Assembly: GCA_951640195.1 (NCBI GenBank)
Contig: OX621165.1
Span: 124,001-188,000 of the forward strand
Origin: Porpolomopsis calyptriformis
Taxonomy: Eukaryota; Basidiomycota; Agaricomycetes; Agaricales; Hygrophoraceae
DNA: 64,000 nucleotides
Direction: 5' to 3'
Positions 42,306 through 54,612 of the stretch are shown here, in pieces; position 1 is the first letter of the stretch, and each line of letters opens with the position of its first letter. A program made the position numbers and the translations under genes. The notes under the pieces are model-generated. The model had not been told where the DNA came from, did no database searches, and saw only the letters and a list, made by a program, of their open reading frames with translations.

Positions 42306-43802
42306 GAACGGTTGGCTCAGTAGTTGTGTTTTGTGTTTCTCTTTTCTTGTTCTGATGGAAAAGAAGTCTGATGATTCTGATTGCGTTCGTGCTACTACAA
42401 GTAATCTCACAGGAGGACGAAGTGATGATCCACTTCGCCCTCAGGGTTTATATAGTATTTCTAAAATAGGAGTCACTATGAGTCAGCTTCTGCAGTCACC
42501 CCATTTTCTATTGTTCACAGCCTCCGGTTTAAGGTTTGCCATTGTTCTTAGTCATACTGTGGAAGGCTGTGTTGTTTTGATGACTCAACTCTATTGGGCA
42601 TAGCCTTCCGCAGTATCAGGCTGTGCTGTTTCATGACTGGTTCCTATTGTTCTTCTAGTCATGAGATCGCCGCTGTTTCTATCTCTTGTCTGGTGTATCG
42701 GGTTTCTCTTCTTTGACTGAGGAACCTCCTTTTGGTCTTCCCTTTGTGTCTGAGCATATAAAAGGTGTGGGGTTGTATCCCTACGCTTCAGTTCAATCCT
42801 TGTCAATCATCATGACTTCTTCCCACCAAGGCCACTACGTTCGATTCTTCAAGCAGTCTGGAGTGGTGCACCGCACTGCTCCTGTCTTTCTCGATTGCGA
42901 TTCGTTTCATTACTACCTTCAGCGCATCCCTTCCGACGCCGACCTCTGCTAGTCTTCCTTCTCTTGTTTTGCTTGCGGTGGCAAGCATAAGGTCAGAAAG
43001 TGTCCATATGTTCACTGGCCAATCCAGCATGTGTGTGGCTTGATGGAGGATCCGCTTGGTATGTATCTTGTTTTGTCTTTATTAGTCTGTGTTTATTGAT
43101 AATAGGCTTTCCCTTTTTTAGCTTGGGATGATGACACCCCTCCTCCCACCTCCAAGCTCCCTTTGGAGGAGCGAGTTGATTGGAGTTCCGACCGTTGGGG
43201 GTATCCCCTCCCCTTTGATGATGCTAAGCCTGAGGACTTGGCTACCAGCCCCCCTTTCCATCCTTGGACCCCTGGTCCAACAAGTGTTTTGTCTAGTGGT
43301 GAGGCTTTAACTCTCTCGCTTTCTTCATAGTTGCTGATTCCCTGTCTTTTTTAGTTGAAGATTTGTCGTCATCGTTGACCAACATCAACGTCAAGATCAA
43401 GGAGGAAGAAGTTCCTCCTAGTTTGTTATGAAGTCCCACCAACGATTGGTTGGGTGAGGAAGCGAGAAAGATAGCGATGAGTTTCATTGAAGGGAAGGCT
43501 GCCGAGTTGCAGGCCTCCGGTGGTGACACCAATGGGGCAATCTACTGGGGTAATAAGTTGGCCGCAATAGATGGTCAAGTAGTGTCGAGTTTTGTAGAGT
43601 TCTTGAGGGACAGTATGGTGTAGGAGATTGCCAAGACGGACTAGTATAATTAGCTAGTCGGACATGGACTCCCCCTTTTGTACAAGTAGTTTCCGCTGCC
43701 AATAAAGACAGCCCTTCTTCCAAAGGAATAGGCATAAGAAAGAAAAGAAAAGAGCGACAAAAAGAGAGGAATTTTAAGAGAGTGAACGCCAATTTCATGA
43801 CA
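42095..43802 (+). mobile_element. Element D copy 4 (1,708 bp)
   Basis: TGTCACAACTG...TTTCATGACA with TSD GTAGC (42090-42094 and 43803-43807) inside J2. It is the most decayed D copy on the gene side and has a divergent exon 2. Confidence 0.95.
42812..43644 (+). pseudogene. D4 spliced gene, three stops, divergent exon 2
   Basis: Exon positions are the same as in other copies: 42812-43058, 43122-43298 and 43355-43644 (247, 177 and 290 nt). Stops: TAG after DADLC (about 42949, Trp47 position), TGA in SLL*SPTN and TAG near the end (MV*EIAK). Exon 2 differs over about 25 codons (EERVDWSSDRWGYPLPFDDA instead of EEQVNWGSDKWADSLPSVKK) while both sides stay near-identical. That points to a second subfamily or a recombined block. 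Confidence 0.8.
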
Positions 43803-43849
43803 GTAGCAGTGTAGTAGACATCTGGGGGATCACGTAGATATATGGAACA

Positions 43850-43961
43850 TGTTGGGATATATACAATCACAACTCAGTTGATACAAATATACATGCATAT
43901 CGATTACATAATCTTCAGTATTTTCCTTAATCCGACATTTTTCACCCAACCAACTTCATCA
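43850..43961 (+). repeat. 5' LTR of copia I
   Basis: 112 bp, TGTTGGGATATATAC...AACTTCATCA. It differs from 48820-48931 at only about seven positions, mostly transitions. Confidence 0.93.
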
Positions 43962-43983
43962 GGTTATGAGCCCTGGTTCACCA

Positions 43984-45919
43984 ATGTCTGATTCTATACT
44001 CACCTCCAATTCCCAATCCTTGGTCATTCCGAAACTTCAAGATGATAGCTCTAACTGGGCGGATTATGAGCTGAGGGCCATGTGAGCAATGGGCTCGAAA
44101 GGCCTCGTACCCCACTTGAATGGACGATCCAAATGACCAGTGGACCTGGTCAAGCTTAATAGTATCCCCCAGTATAATGGCAAAGATGCCACTGATGAAC
44201 AAATTGAAACTAGAGAGAAGAAAATGCTTGACTTTGATCAGCAGGAGTATCTTGTGCAACATCTACTCCTCTCGACAGTCTCACCTCATTTTTCACAAAA
44301 GATCATGAAGCTTACCACTGCCAAGGACATGTGGGATATGGTTAAAGCAGATGCAACTATGAAAAGTGTTCTTCACCAGGTTGACATGCTCAATGCACTA
44401 CAGAACATGAGATGCGCATCGTCTCTGGACCCAAAGATACATCTTGCCAAGCTGAAGGCTCATCTGGCTAAGATGACAGAGCGGGTGGAGTATTTGAGGG
44501 TGACTAGCTCACCTGTTTCTGATCCGATGCAGGTCAATATAATAATTGCGTCAATGCCGGAGGTTTACCGTGCCACTGTGCAGACAGTTGAAACCACTAT
44601 GAAGGTTACTAGAAAATCTATCCAGCCTGATGACCTAGTGTCAATTTTCATCCAGGAAGCGGAACACTGCTTGATTGCCAGCAGGCAAGAAAGGGCTGCT
44701 GAGGCGGCAATGTTTGCTTCACAAGGTTCCTGAGGATCCAGATCGAAATGTACGGAAAAGAAGTCCGCAACAACTAAAACTTGCTATAACTGCCAAAAGG
44801 TCAGTCACCTAAAGGCAATGTGTTATACCCCAGGAGGCAGCATGGAAGGGCAAGGTCCCCATCAACTGAAGGTGAAAAAGAAACTTGAGGCAGCTAATGT
44901 AGTGAAAGTATCAGAAAACGATGACTTGTTCGCATTCACATGCACCTCAGACTTTAAAGCCATCGTATCTAACCTCAGGTTGGATGGATTGGGTCGCGAT
45001 ATGATCCTTGATAGTGGCGCCAGTCATCACTTTTGCCCAGATAGGGCAAGGTTTGAAAACTATGTACTGATTGACCGAGAAATCAAAACCGCCAATGGAA
45101 GGACATTCAAGGCAATTGGAACTGGAGATGTAAGGATTGAGCTATCTAACAGCAGTTCATCGTCGTCAGTGATGTTGAAGGACTGTGTGTACACACCGGA
45201 TTTAGCCTTCACACTTGTTTCCGTCAGCCAACTAGCTCAAGCTGCCAAGTCTGTGGTCTTCACAAAAGACCACGCAATTGTTACTCACCCTTGTGGACAT
45301 GTGATAGCCAAGATTCCACGATTCCAAGGGCTATATAGGATTACAGCCAGAACTGAAACCCAGTGTGATCACATGAATGCCGTGACTACCAAGATGACAC
45401 TGATGGAGGCCCACTGGAAGTTGGGCCATATTGCTGTGTCGACAGTAAAGCATATGGTGTCGAATGGAATGATATTGGGTATCGAGATTGACCCACTGTC
45501 CAAGGAAGAATTTTGTGAGCCATGTGTAAAGGCAAAGGCAGCGCAAAAACCATTCCCGAAGAGTCACTTACCTGAGCAACACAATATGGTGAACAAGTCC
45601 ATTGGGATCTCTGGGGACCTGCTTCGACATCTAGCCTGGGTGGGAAGCACTATGCTGCCTTCTGGAAAGATAACTACTCTGTGAGACACAAGTCTACTTC
45701 CTCACGAAGAAAAGTGAAACTCTTGATGCCTACAAGAAGGACGAGGCAGCCATTAATACCCAACAGAATGGTGCCCGGATCAAATACCTCCGGTGTGATC
45801 GAGAGGGAGAATTCCTGAGTAATGACTGTGATCACCACCTCACTACAAAAGGGATGAAACGTGAACTTACTGTCCATGACTCTCCTCAACAGGATGGAGT
45901 CTCCAAACGTGGTATGCGT
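43984..45919 (+). pseudogene. gag-pol: Copia I: gag, protease and integrase, up to J3
   Basis: Starts MSDSILTSNSQSL at ATG 43984. UBN2-like gag (KDMWDMVKADATMKSVLHQV, about 44325), zinc knuckle CYNCQKVSHLKAMC (44782-44822), protease MILDSGASHHFCPD (45001), gag-pre-integrase HWKLGHIAVSTVKHMVSNG with EEFCEPCVKAKA (45412-45540), then integrase with GEFLSN as the second Asp region (about 45808) and HDSPQQDGVSKRG (45880), where the catalytic Glu of the usual GVAER block reads Lys. TGA stops lie at about 44083, 44134 and 44731, and there is a frameshift near 45575. The frame is cut by J3 at GCGT. Confidence 0.88.
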
Positions 45920-46492
45920 TGATGCGATGTGGAGCCGTCTGAGCTCTGGGATCTGCCCCAAGAGATGATGGGAGGCACAATAGGAAGGAGCTATCAAAGA
46001 AATCGTGAAAATTGAAGAAATAGAAGAAATTGGAAAATTGGAGCACTCTCTAGAGTGCTAGAGGCGGTCGAAGAGGCTCAAACATAAAGGACTAGACGTG
46101 GGACGATGGGATCTATCTTCCTTCTCTATGATACAAACATATCTACAAGTAAATATATCTGTGAAAACAAAGATCCCTTCATATGCTATATAGTAAAGGG
46201 ATGAGACTTCTGAACGAAGCCACCAGTGAAAGGGTCAATGGGAACGATGAGGATTTACACAATGGATGTCTGGCTATCAGATGCATCCTTTGATATGAGC
46301 TGCGATCGCGAATTGAAAGATCGGAGAATTCGAAGAAATTCACAGAAATCCAAAGCGTTCGGAGATAAATCGCTAGACAGGAAGCTGAATCGCGTAGTCG
46401 GGGACATCGTAGCAGTGTAGTAGACGTCTTGAGGATCACGTAGATATGTGGAACATGTCCTCTGGACCTCAGGGGACCAAGGGGTCATATCA
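45920..46492 (-). mobile_element. Solo LTR J3 (573 bp)
   Basis: TGATGCGATGTGG...GGGGTCATATCA with TSD GCGT (45916-45919) and GTGT (46493-46496), a 4-bp duplication with one C/T change. Same family as J1 and J2. It preserves the intact target sites later hit by D4 and copia I in J2. Confidence 0.88.
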
Positions 46493-46496
46493 GTGT

Positions 46497-48812
46497 ACCC
46501 ATGCTGAACATGCCTGTGCCCTCCTTTTTGCATCGGGATTACTGCAATCCCTTTGGGCTGAAGCTATGCACCACTGTGTGTGGCTAGAGAACAGGACTGA
46601 AACCCAAGCACTGAATGGAAAGACCCCATATGAGATGGTACAAGACCGGAAACCATTTCTGGGTGGGATCCATGAGTTTGGAGCTGCCGCATATGTGAAA
46701 GACTTGCATGCTGGAAAGCTTGATGAACGTGCACAGAAAGCCCACTTTGTCAGATACATTTCCAAGAGCAAAGGGTTCCGGATTTACTGGCCTGATAAGC
46801 GAACCATCAGTATCGAATGGGATGTTGTGTTCAACCCAGAAGACCTACATCTGCTTCAGGGTGAAGGTATTATCATCCCTGAAGATACCCTGGATGAAGG
46901 GGAGAAGAATAAAGTCATCCAGTGCTATCCCGATGAACCTAGACACCTACCCCTCAATTCTGAAGTTGTTCTGGAAACTCCAAAAATCCTGGAAACCTGG
47001 AGACTTAACCTGGAAATCCTGGAAATCCCAGAATTGGTGCCTACCTTTGGACGCAGAATGCGTACACGTCTACCCCCGGGATCTTACCAGGATATGGAAA
47101 AGGGTGTTTATGAACCTGCTGCCCTAGCATATGCTGAGGCATTCATCTGTGATCTCAGTCTGGAGAGTGGTGATGAACCAGGGGGAGTAATCCTGCTCAA
47201 CTTCAATTCTGATGATGAAACCCTTGACCTGCTTTATGCGATAGCGGGATCCATGGGCTCAGAACCGTGCTCAATGACTGAAGCGCTTGAGGGCCCACAT
47301 GGAAAGGCATGGGATACTGCTCTGAAATATGAGATAGGTCAACTCCAGAAACTCTGGACTTGGGAGATTGTCGACCTACCTCCTGGAAAACCTGTAATCC
47401 CATGTTCCAAAGTATTGAAGGAGAAACGGAATGCGGATGATGTTGTGGATACACGTCAGGTTCACATAGTTGCTGGTGGACACCGCCAAACGTATGGTGT
47501 GAATTACACAGAAACGTTCTCATCAGCTGCGAAGATGCTATCTGTCTGAGTCATCCTCTCTTTAGCTACTCAACTCAACTGGGAAATCCACCAGGTAGAT
47601 ATCAAGAGTGCTTACCTCAATGCCCCACTGAAGGAGGAGGTCTATATGTGGCCTCCGAAAGGAGTTCTGAAACCCGGAGAGGAAGGGAAGGTCTGCTGTC
47701 TGCTGAAAGCAATGTATGGATTAAAACAGGCCAGGCATAAATGGTATGAAACACTTTCTGCAGTGTTCTACAAGCTCGGATACCAACGATCAAGCGTGGA
47801 CCACTCTGTATTCTTCAAATGCAATGCCCACGAATCTGTCATTGTTGCTGTAGCCACAGATGACATAGCCATTGCTGGGTCATCTATTTGAGCCATGAAT
47901 GGATTCAAACGAGGGCTTCGAACCCACTTCGAGATTGCAGATATAGGAGATATCCACTGGTTCCTAGGATTCGAGATAAGAAGGGACAGAGTGACGAGGA
48001 CCATCTCCATCAACCAACGAGCCTATATAGAGGCAATGGCAACAAGGTTCGGAGTATCAGATGCCAAACCCGTAAATCTCCCAGCACTGCCTGGTCAGGT
48101 GCTATCTGGAGATCAATCACCTGCTACACCACATCAGATAAGTGAGATGCAGAATGTACCTTATACTGAGGCTATAGGTCATGTCCTCTGGCCAGTTATG
48201 ATATCCTGGCCAGATGCAATATTCCAAGTTAGCCAATTCATTAAAAACCTGGGAATGGCGCACTGGGAGGCCTTAAAATGCCTTATTATATACCTCAACT
48301 CAATGAAGGACCTATGGCTGGTCTTGGGTGGGGGTGAACGATCAGACCTGGTGATATACACTGATGCCAACTGGGGATCCCAGTTGGATAGACACTCGAT
48401 ATCCAGATATGTGATACAGATGGGAGAAGGGACTGTCACATGGAGCTCGAAGAAGCAGCCTATCGTGGCCCTCTCAAGTATGGAATCTGAGTACATTGGG
48501 CAAACCCATGCCCTGAAGGAACTGTTATGGGTATGACAATTGTTAGGAGAACTCACCTCAAAATTCACAAATCCGACTACCCTCTACTTGGATAACCAAG
48601 GTGTGATTGCCCTTGTGAAGAACAACAAGTTCCATGCCCGATCCAAGCACATTGACATCCAATATCATTTCATTAGGGAATCGGTAACAAACAAGGATGT
48701 CGAAATCATCTATGTACTTACCTCAGAAAATATCGCTGACATCTTCATGAAAGCCCTCCTGGCTCTGAAGTTTATATACTTCTGCGACAAACTAGGACTA
48801 CATTGTGATTGA
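46497..48812 (+). pseudogene. pol: Copia I: integrase end, RT and RNase H
   Basis: Continues with AEHACALLFASGLLQSLWAEA and PYEMVQDRKPFLGGIHEFG. RT: ETFSSAAKML (then TGA), YLNAPLKEEVYMWPPKGV (about 47615), LLKAMYGLKQARHKWYE and VAVATDDIAIAG (about 47850, with the catalytic DD), IGDIHWFLGFEI. RNase H: DLVIYTDANWGSQLDRHS (48350), SSMESEYIGQTHALKELLW and LYLDNQGVIALVKNNKFHAR (48580), HIDIQYHFIRE, ending HCD TGA 48812. Stops: TGA 47547, TGA 47889 and TGA 48534. Otherwise well preserved. Confidence 0.9.
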
Positions 48813-48819
48813 GGGGGAG

Positions 48820-48931
48820 TGTTGGGATATATACAATCACGACTCAGTTGATACAAATGTATGCGCGTATTGATTACATAATCTTCAGTATTTTCCTTAA
48901 TCTGACATTTTTCACCCAACCAACTTCATCA
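48820..48931 (+). repeat. 3' LTR of copia I
   Basis: 112 bp, directly after the purine tract at 48810-48819 and before TSD GAACA. Confidence 0.93.
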
Positions 48932-48977
48932 GAACATGTCCTCCAGAGCTCAGGGGACCAAGGGGTCATATCAGCAG

Positions 48978-49690
48978 TTATCTGACTTATCCACTACTAG
49001 GACATTTGTCATCCCCCACTCAATTTTCCATCCATGGGATAATGACTTTGTATCGCCATCTTGAAATACTACAGTTCCTGTGTACATTGAGATTCTACAA
49101 TAAACAAGTCCTTGATACCTGTTCATCAATGTGAGTTGGGCCTCAAGTGCATCTAGACTGAGTATTGCAAACTTTTAATCAAGACTGCATTGGAAGCAGG
49201 TAAATGCCACTGGTCTACAAAAGAAGTCTTGCTTTGTATGGTCCTAGCTACAATGTGAACAACATAATGTTTGCAATTACTATGTCAGACAATCCTTTTG
49301 AAGCTGAGTAACACCTTGCATTCTCCTTGCATTCTACCCACTGATGTTTTCAAAGGGCCAACAAAAGAATCTCTTGAATCCATGGGTTGAAACACAATGG
49401 CCGGAGGCTGGGTAATCTGCTGTCAAAAGCCTTAGTACATGTCAGGCACTGGTAGAGTTAGTAAATCTACTGCCACTGAACAAACTTAACATTCACACTA
49501 CCAGTATCACTAAATTGGGATAAACCCCATTTAACTAACAAGGAACACACCCATTTGGTGGTAATTGACCCAAAGTGACCAGAAAAGTAAGAGTTCAACT
49601 TTTTCATATTCATTTCTTAGCCTACAAAAGGCACTAGTCAAACTTGACTGCTGTGAGTGTGTTTCTCGCTTTTGTTTGATTTCCTTGAAC
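48978..49690. other. Gap between J2 and the DUF6698-like relic
   Basis: About 700 bp without convincing coding sequence. Nothing repeated elsewhere in the window was noticed. Confidence 0.5.
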
Positions 49691-49782
49691 ATGGTTAACC
49701 ACTCATTTCCTCAGACTCCTCCAACAAATTATGATCTCAAATGCCACAATGCTTTACAGCTTGGTCCTAGAAAGAAGCCATA

Positions 49783-49977
49783 TGTAAGGATTGGGGATAA
49801 GTTATCACACTTTGCTCAATACCAGGATATGCACAGAACCAATGTATTGGGGCAATCTGGTATAAGCGGGAGTGGGATGTAAACTTATTGTTTACCTAAG
49901 CATAACTGGTACTTAAGGTATCCGGTACAAATATGTACAAACACAGCACGGTGGCTGTATGTAACATATCTGTTACA
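49783..49977 (-). repeat. 3' LTR of gypsy G
   Basis: 195 bp, TGTAAGGATTGG...ATCTGTTACA, near-identical to 59313-59507 (about three differences). The minus-strand purine tract (49978-49992, plus strand TCCTCCCTCTTCGGC) lies just inside. Confidence 0.94.
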
Positions 49978-50285
49978 TCCTCCCTCTTCGGCTTAACTGC
50001 CGGGGTAAGTTAAGCCTGATAGCCAGGCAGAATACACATAAAACAGTCTATAAACTACATAGAAAGAACTAAGAGAAATAGGAAATAAACACCATAGTAA
50101 TACAACTGCGGCGACGACTACATTCGTCCATAGTCCATTGGGACATCAGGTATCTCTGACGTACTATCAATACGTTCCTGAAGCGAAGCTGGCTCAGGTT
50201 CAGGGATCGGCAAGCCAAGTGAGACTTGCTCGCTATTGCTGCCTGGCAGTGCAGCACTGTCTTGTGAATCACGCCATGAATGGCG

Positions 50286-52403
50286 TCACAACGTGCGGGA
50301 CAAGTCCCAGCCATGGGATGGTCCACGCTCGGCGAGCGTGTACGTGATTTGTCCACGCCGAGTGAATGAGTTAGATGCATCAAACGCATCTTGGGTGATC
50401 AGGCCCGCGGATGGGGCAACAGACTCGTCATTAGATGAGATACGAGACTGGGGACGTCGGCGAGGATGTCCGTCTGGGAACCATGTGTCATTTCCATCAC
50501 GAAGTGACGAAGGAACGCCATTCCTTGCCAGTGTAGTATGTACAGACTCTCTGTATGTCTTGAGGGAGGATAATTCTGAGACATTACCCTGGAGAGTGTC
50601 CTTGAGCCATTGGAAGGCATAGACAAAGGCATCGTCTGCCTGTTCAAATGTAACGCCTTGTCCGGTGAAGAACGGAACAAGGGATTGTTCCGTGACATTG
50701 GATGATCCAGAGTACTGGGCTGGTTCTCTGGTGGGTTCCGCAATGGATAGGTTTGATCCCGTCACAAGTGAGCGATAGCGGCCAGGCATTCCAAACAGGA
50801 GGGCTGCCGCTCTGATGTATTGCGACCGTATCTGGTCAGCATCTGTCGATGATCTGGCAGGAGCACGGGTCTTAGGTGACTTTGGTTTGTGTCGACTAAC
50901 CAAAAGCATCCCGCAGAGGCTTTGCAGCGAAATGCTGCCATCTCATTCTAAGCGCACTCCAGGGTGTGCGGCACAGCGGTTTATATAGAACCAATGAGCC
51001 CACTCTTCCAGGGAACTCATGGCGGTTGGCTGAGACAGGTTAATCTGTCCAGGCACAGAAGAAGTCGGCACCTGTACAGGTGCGTCGGTGGAATCACCTG
51101 AAGCCCAGGCAGGAACTCTCCAATGGATTAACAAGACACGTTGAGCATCCGTTCTGCTCTCTCGAGGAGTCGCCTGCGCTGTTGTGATGAATGATCGCGC
51201 AAGTTCGAGAGCCTCGTTATTGCCCGATTCTTGGGCTTGAATGAACAGAGTGCACCATTGGCGCACATTAACTGGGTATCTGCAGTCATCCGCAGATCGA
51301 GTTCCATGCAGAGGGGGTAGTCCCATTGCTTCATTTCATCGTGCTGCTTCAGCGCTTGCGCCAACCTGGATGGTCTGGTCAACGGGTGAGTAGTGGGCCC
51401 CAGCAGGGATGCTGGGCCAAGCAGTAATAGTCAAGCGCTTCTTGCGCCGTTTGATCATCTTGCCACTAGGGCCAGATTGATTATTCACTCCCGGATCTGG
51501 GAGGTTTGGGAACTCGACATATGAGGTGGGTTGAAGGCAAGCCTTCAGTTCCTCATTCTCTCAAATGATTTGAGGGAAGCGTCTCTTGATGTACGCGTTA
51601 TCCTCCTTGTCGAGGTCTTCGAACATCGGGCCACATCCCGCTAACTCGTCATCCGAGTACGGATCGAAATGTTCCATATCGGCTCTTCGTCGAGCCTCCT
51701 CATCTGTTTCTTTTTTCTTGCCCTTGTCTTGGGCAGAGGGGTTCTTGGTCACAGGGCTGGCTGCCCTTGTGTATTCTGATGATCGCGAATGCGATCCCTC
51801 AGTATGGGAGCGCTTGCGCTTTCCTAGCGATTCAGCTTCGCTAGTGTCGTTAGACTTGTTCAGCTTGGCTATAAGCTGATTGGCTTGATAAAGCTCATCT
51901 TGAGTTTGTTCATAATGAGTGTGATAGTAATCACCATCGTCTTGAGCCTTCTCAAGTGAGACGGTTAGGTTTTGGATCTCTGTTATGAGTTCCTCTTGGT
52001 GTGCCTTGCGGCAGTCATTGAATGCCTCTTTCAACGAGGCGTCTTGGTACACGCTGTCTCCAATGACATGCATTACATAGTCTTTGCAGACTTTACACCT
52101 CCGGTGACTGGAGTGTATCACGACATTGATGGTGCTGTTACACACCCATGTTTTCAGGGGTAACTCTGATGAGTTACTTGTGTTTTGTCGAGAGCGGTAC
52201 TCTCTCTCCCCTTCAGAAGAGGGCCCACGCCGTGTCTGGCGCAGGGGTCTGATGACTTTGTTGGGACCAGCCATTAGCTCATCCCCATCGTCTTCCACTG
52301 TTTCCAGTGGTCTCAGGTCCACAGGGCGGGGGCTTGCTCTTATGCTTGTGGGCATGCTATTTTCGTTCGACATTGTCATACGGGGTAGAAATTTTTCTAC
52401 CAT
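50286..52403 (-). pseudogene. Gypsy G: third ORF, 705 codons, unknown
   Basis: One minus-strand frame from ATG 52403 to 50286, broken by only two TGA codons (51561 and 50943), both readable as decayed CGA. A TATAAAA box lies at 52423-52429, so it may have its own promoter; with a start so close the true ATG could be residue 11. N-terminal segment with Cys88, Cys103 and Cys106 (RRCKVCKDY), then a coiled coil (about residues 120-185, EIQNLTVSLEKAQDDGDYYH), basic motifs (GKRKRSH, KGKKK), an acidic patch, and a helical C-terminal half (VNVRQWCTLFIQAQE, MSSLEEWAHWFYINR). No signal peptide or membrane span is seen, so it is not env-like. Possibly nuclear. Not recognised. Confidence 0.72.
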
Positions 52404-52858
52404 TGTTTTTTGTTTGTCATGCTTTTATACAAGTCACACTTAGACTTGTGGCATCATTTTGTTGCCTCTAATTACCCCAATTGGGGTGAGTCTGCCACTG
52501 GACCAGGTATGTCCGGTCCATTGATTGCCGATTAAGGCAATTATCGGTTGCGCTCGGTTTAGCGCGCATACAAGGTGTGCTTGTCGGCATGCCTCAAGGC
52601 TCTGAGTGCGGTCGGCATTCAGTGCCTCTTAACTGGCCGTCTCGGCAGTTGAAGAGGGGTATCTACACCCATTAGGGTTAGATATTTATCTAGAGCACTA
52701 AGCTCTTTACACGATGAGATAGGCTCCCAAGTCGTGTCTCCGAGGTTCCAACGAACCTCCAACTCGAGTTTTCAGTCATCCCACCTATGGCCGACTATTT
52801 CGTCGACTAACCATTCAGTTTGAAGTGGTTCACCAAAGTCGTAAGCGTCTACTGATGC

Positions 52859-54612
52859 TCAATTAGGGAATAACACATCATTGTTCGGATGGTGCGGACA
52901 CAGCAAATTTACGTGAAAGCGCGGATGAATCCGTCGCTTCGCGAGCTCATCGGGGAGTTCCAACTCATAGTTGGATTCATTAGGAAAGGCCCATACAACT
53001 TTGTATGGCCCAATGAACCTTGGCAGTAGTTTCCCTGCTCTACCTTGCAGTAGTTTAAGGTTCTTAGTCAATAGGTACACGAAGTTGTTTACTTTAATCG
53101 ACGGTTCTTCCCTTCTACGCTGATTAGCATAGTGTCTTTGAAATACGCAATGCGCAATGATCGCGTCGTGAGCAGCTGCCAGATTCTGCAGCGCTTGTTG
53201 AGCAAATGCTTGGACACCTGGTGGTGTCTCAGCAGTATTTTCTACCTGCTTAATCATAGCAGGCATATATGCTCTGTTCAGCTTGAATCGGGCGAAGCCT
53301 GTAGCTTCACTAATACTTGCGTTAATCGCGAATTCGGTCATCGGGATCTTTGCGATCCAGTCTCGTTGATCCAAGCTTACGGTTGCTCAGAGGATTTGAC
53401 CTATTGAATGATTAGCTCATTCAGTTGTGCCATCCATCTGAGGATGGAAAGATGTAGACATCAATAGTTTAGCTCCTAAGAGCCTGTGAAGTTCGCTCCA
53501 CCATTTGGAGGTAAATTTCGAGTCTCTGTCTGAGACTATACTTTTGGGAAGGCCGTGAAGCCTTACTACTTCTTTTAAGTAGATCCATGAAAGCTCTGAC
53601 GCTTTCGTTTTAGTATTCACTGGAATTAGGTGGATCATTGATGTCATTCGACAAATAACTACCCAAAGGTAATTGTACCCATCAATTTCGGGAAACGGAC
53701 CAATAAAGTCCATTCCTATTGATTGCCATGGTTTCATGGGTATGGGTAATGAATGCAACAGTCCTGTCAGGCGCTGCATATCGTCTTTCGACGTTTGACA
53801 AGTCTGACACGACTTGCAGAATTGTTTAACATGGCTAAATATCTTAGGCCACCAGTACCATTGTCTTATGTAGTCGGCGGTACATTGTGGACCAAAATGG
53901 CCCACTATTGAGTGTGCTTGATCAATGATCAGGCCAAAGATTGATTCTTGCCCCATCTTTGCAGATGGGATACATAGTACTTCCTCTCCCCCCAAATTCT
54001 TGGACCAAATCAGGCCTTCATGGACAGTGAATGCCTTATGGTGATCAGGGTTCTCGAGAACCTTGCTGAATAATGCGTCGGATATGTATCCTCCGTGAAT
54101 CGCTACTGTCAGTGATTCATCACACTCTATACGAGCGCGCAAGTTCTCTCCCCATTTATGGGATTGGAATATTGTTGGATCATCCGGGGACAATCTCAAT
54201 TTTTTCATTGGTTCCGTTTCTGGAATCGGAACTAGCGCGAGCGCTGCCGCTTGCGCATCTCTGTCTTCTTCTCTTTCGAGAAGATGGTTACTTCGGCGTC
54301 ATTGAATGTTTTCGACGACCTGGATAGCCTTCATTTCGATGGCTCCAGTATTAATTTTGTTTAGATGATCCCAAGGGAGATCATCCTTTTCTGGGTCTAG
54401 ACGTATATCTACATCTACGTATTCGCTCATAGGATGAGCATCATACTATGTATCACTTTCATAATAACATGATAATGCATCAGCAACTTTATTCAGTTGC
54501 CCTTTGACGTATGTTATGTCAAAGTCAAATCTTGACAGGTATTCCATCCAACAGGCTTGTCGGCTAGACAGGCGTCTTTGCGTCTTGAAGAACTCAAGAG
54601 CTTGATGGTCGG
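52859..54612 (-). pseudogene. pol: Gypsy G: integrase
   Basis: Frame with an RNase H tail (RVHVVTDHQALEFFKTQRRL, FDITYVKGQLNKVADAL), then TAG 54446. Integrase zinc domain: IIDQAHSIVGHFGPQ and HVKQFCKSCQTCQTSK (HHCC). Core: SIGMDFIGPFPEIDGYNYLW (first Asp), KSIVSDRDSKFTSKWW (second Asp) and TSFHPQMDGTTE (Glu) just before TGA 53417. The C-terminal part has VNNFVYLLTKNLKL, LPRFIGPYKVVWAF (GPY/F) and HPRFHVNLL, ending TGA 52859. The catalytic triad looks intact. Confidence 0.9.

Larger units (their letters stand above)
43850..48931 (+). mobile_element. Copia element I (5.1 kb incl. J3)
   Basis: TSD GAACA (43845-43849 and 48932-48936) and 112-bp LTRs TGTTGGGATAT...CTTCATCA. Plus-strand Ty1/copia order: gag, protease, integrase, RT, RNase H. 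A PBS-like GGTTATGAGCCC follows the 5' LTR (43962), and the purine tract GAGGGGGAG precedes the 3' LTR. Interrupted in the integrase by solo LTR J3. Confidence 0.94.
41601..48973 (-). mobile_element. Solo LTR J2 (573 bp net), host of D4 and copia I
   Basis: TGATGTGATGTGG...GGGGTCATATCA with exact 4-bp TSD GCAG (41597-41600 and 48974-48977). The net length (494 + 42 + 37) is 573 bp, equal to J3. D4 is inserted at GTAGC and copia I at GAACA, and both sites are intact in J3, which confirms the reconstruction. Confidence 0.92.

Noticed and set aside
50286..52403. G third ORF as a retroviral envelope gene
   Set aside because: Position fits, but no signal peptide, hydrophobic span or cleavage-type site is visible. 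The protein is charged with nuclear-type basic motifs.
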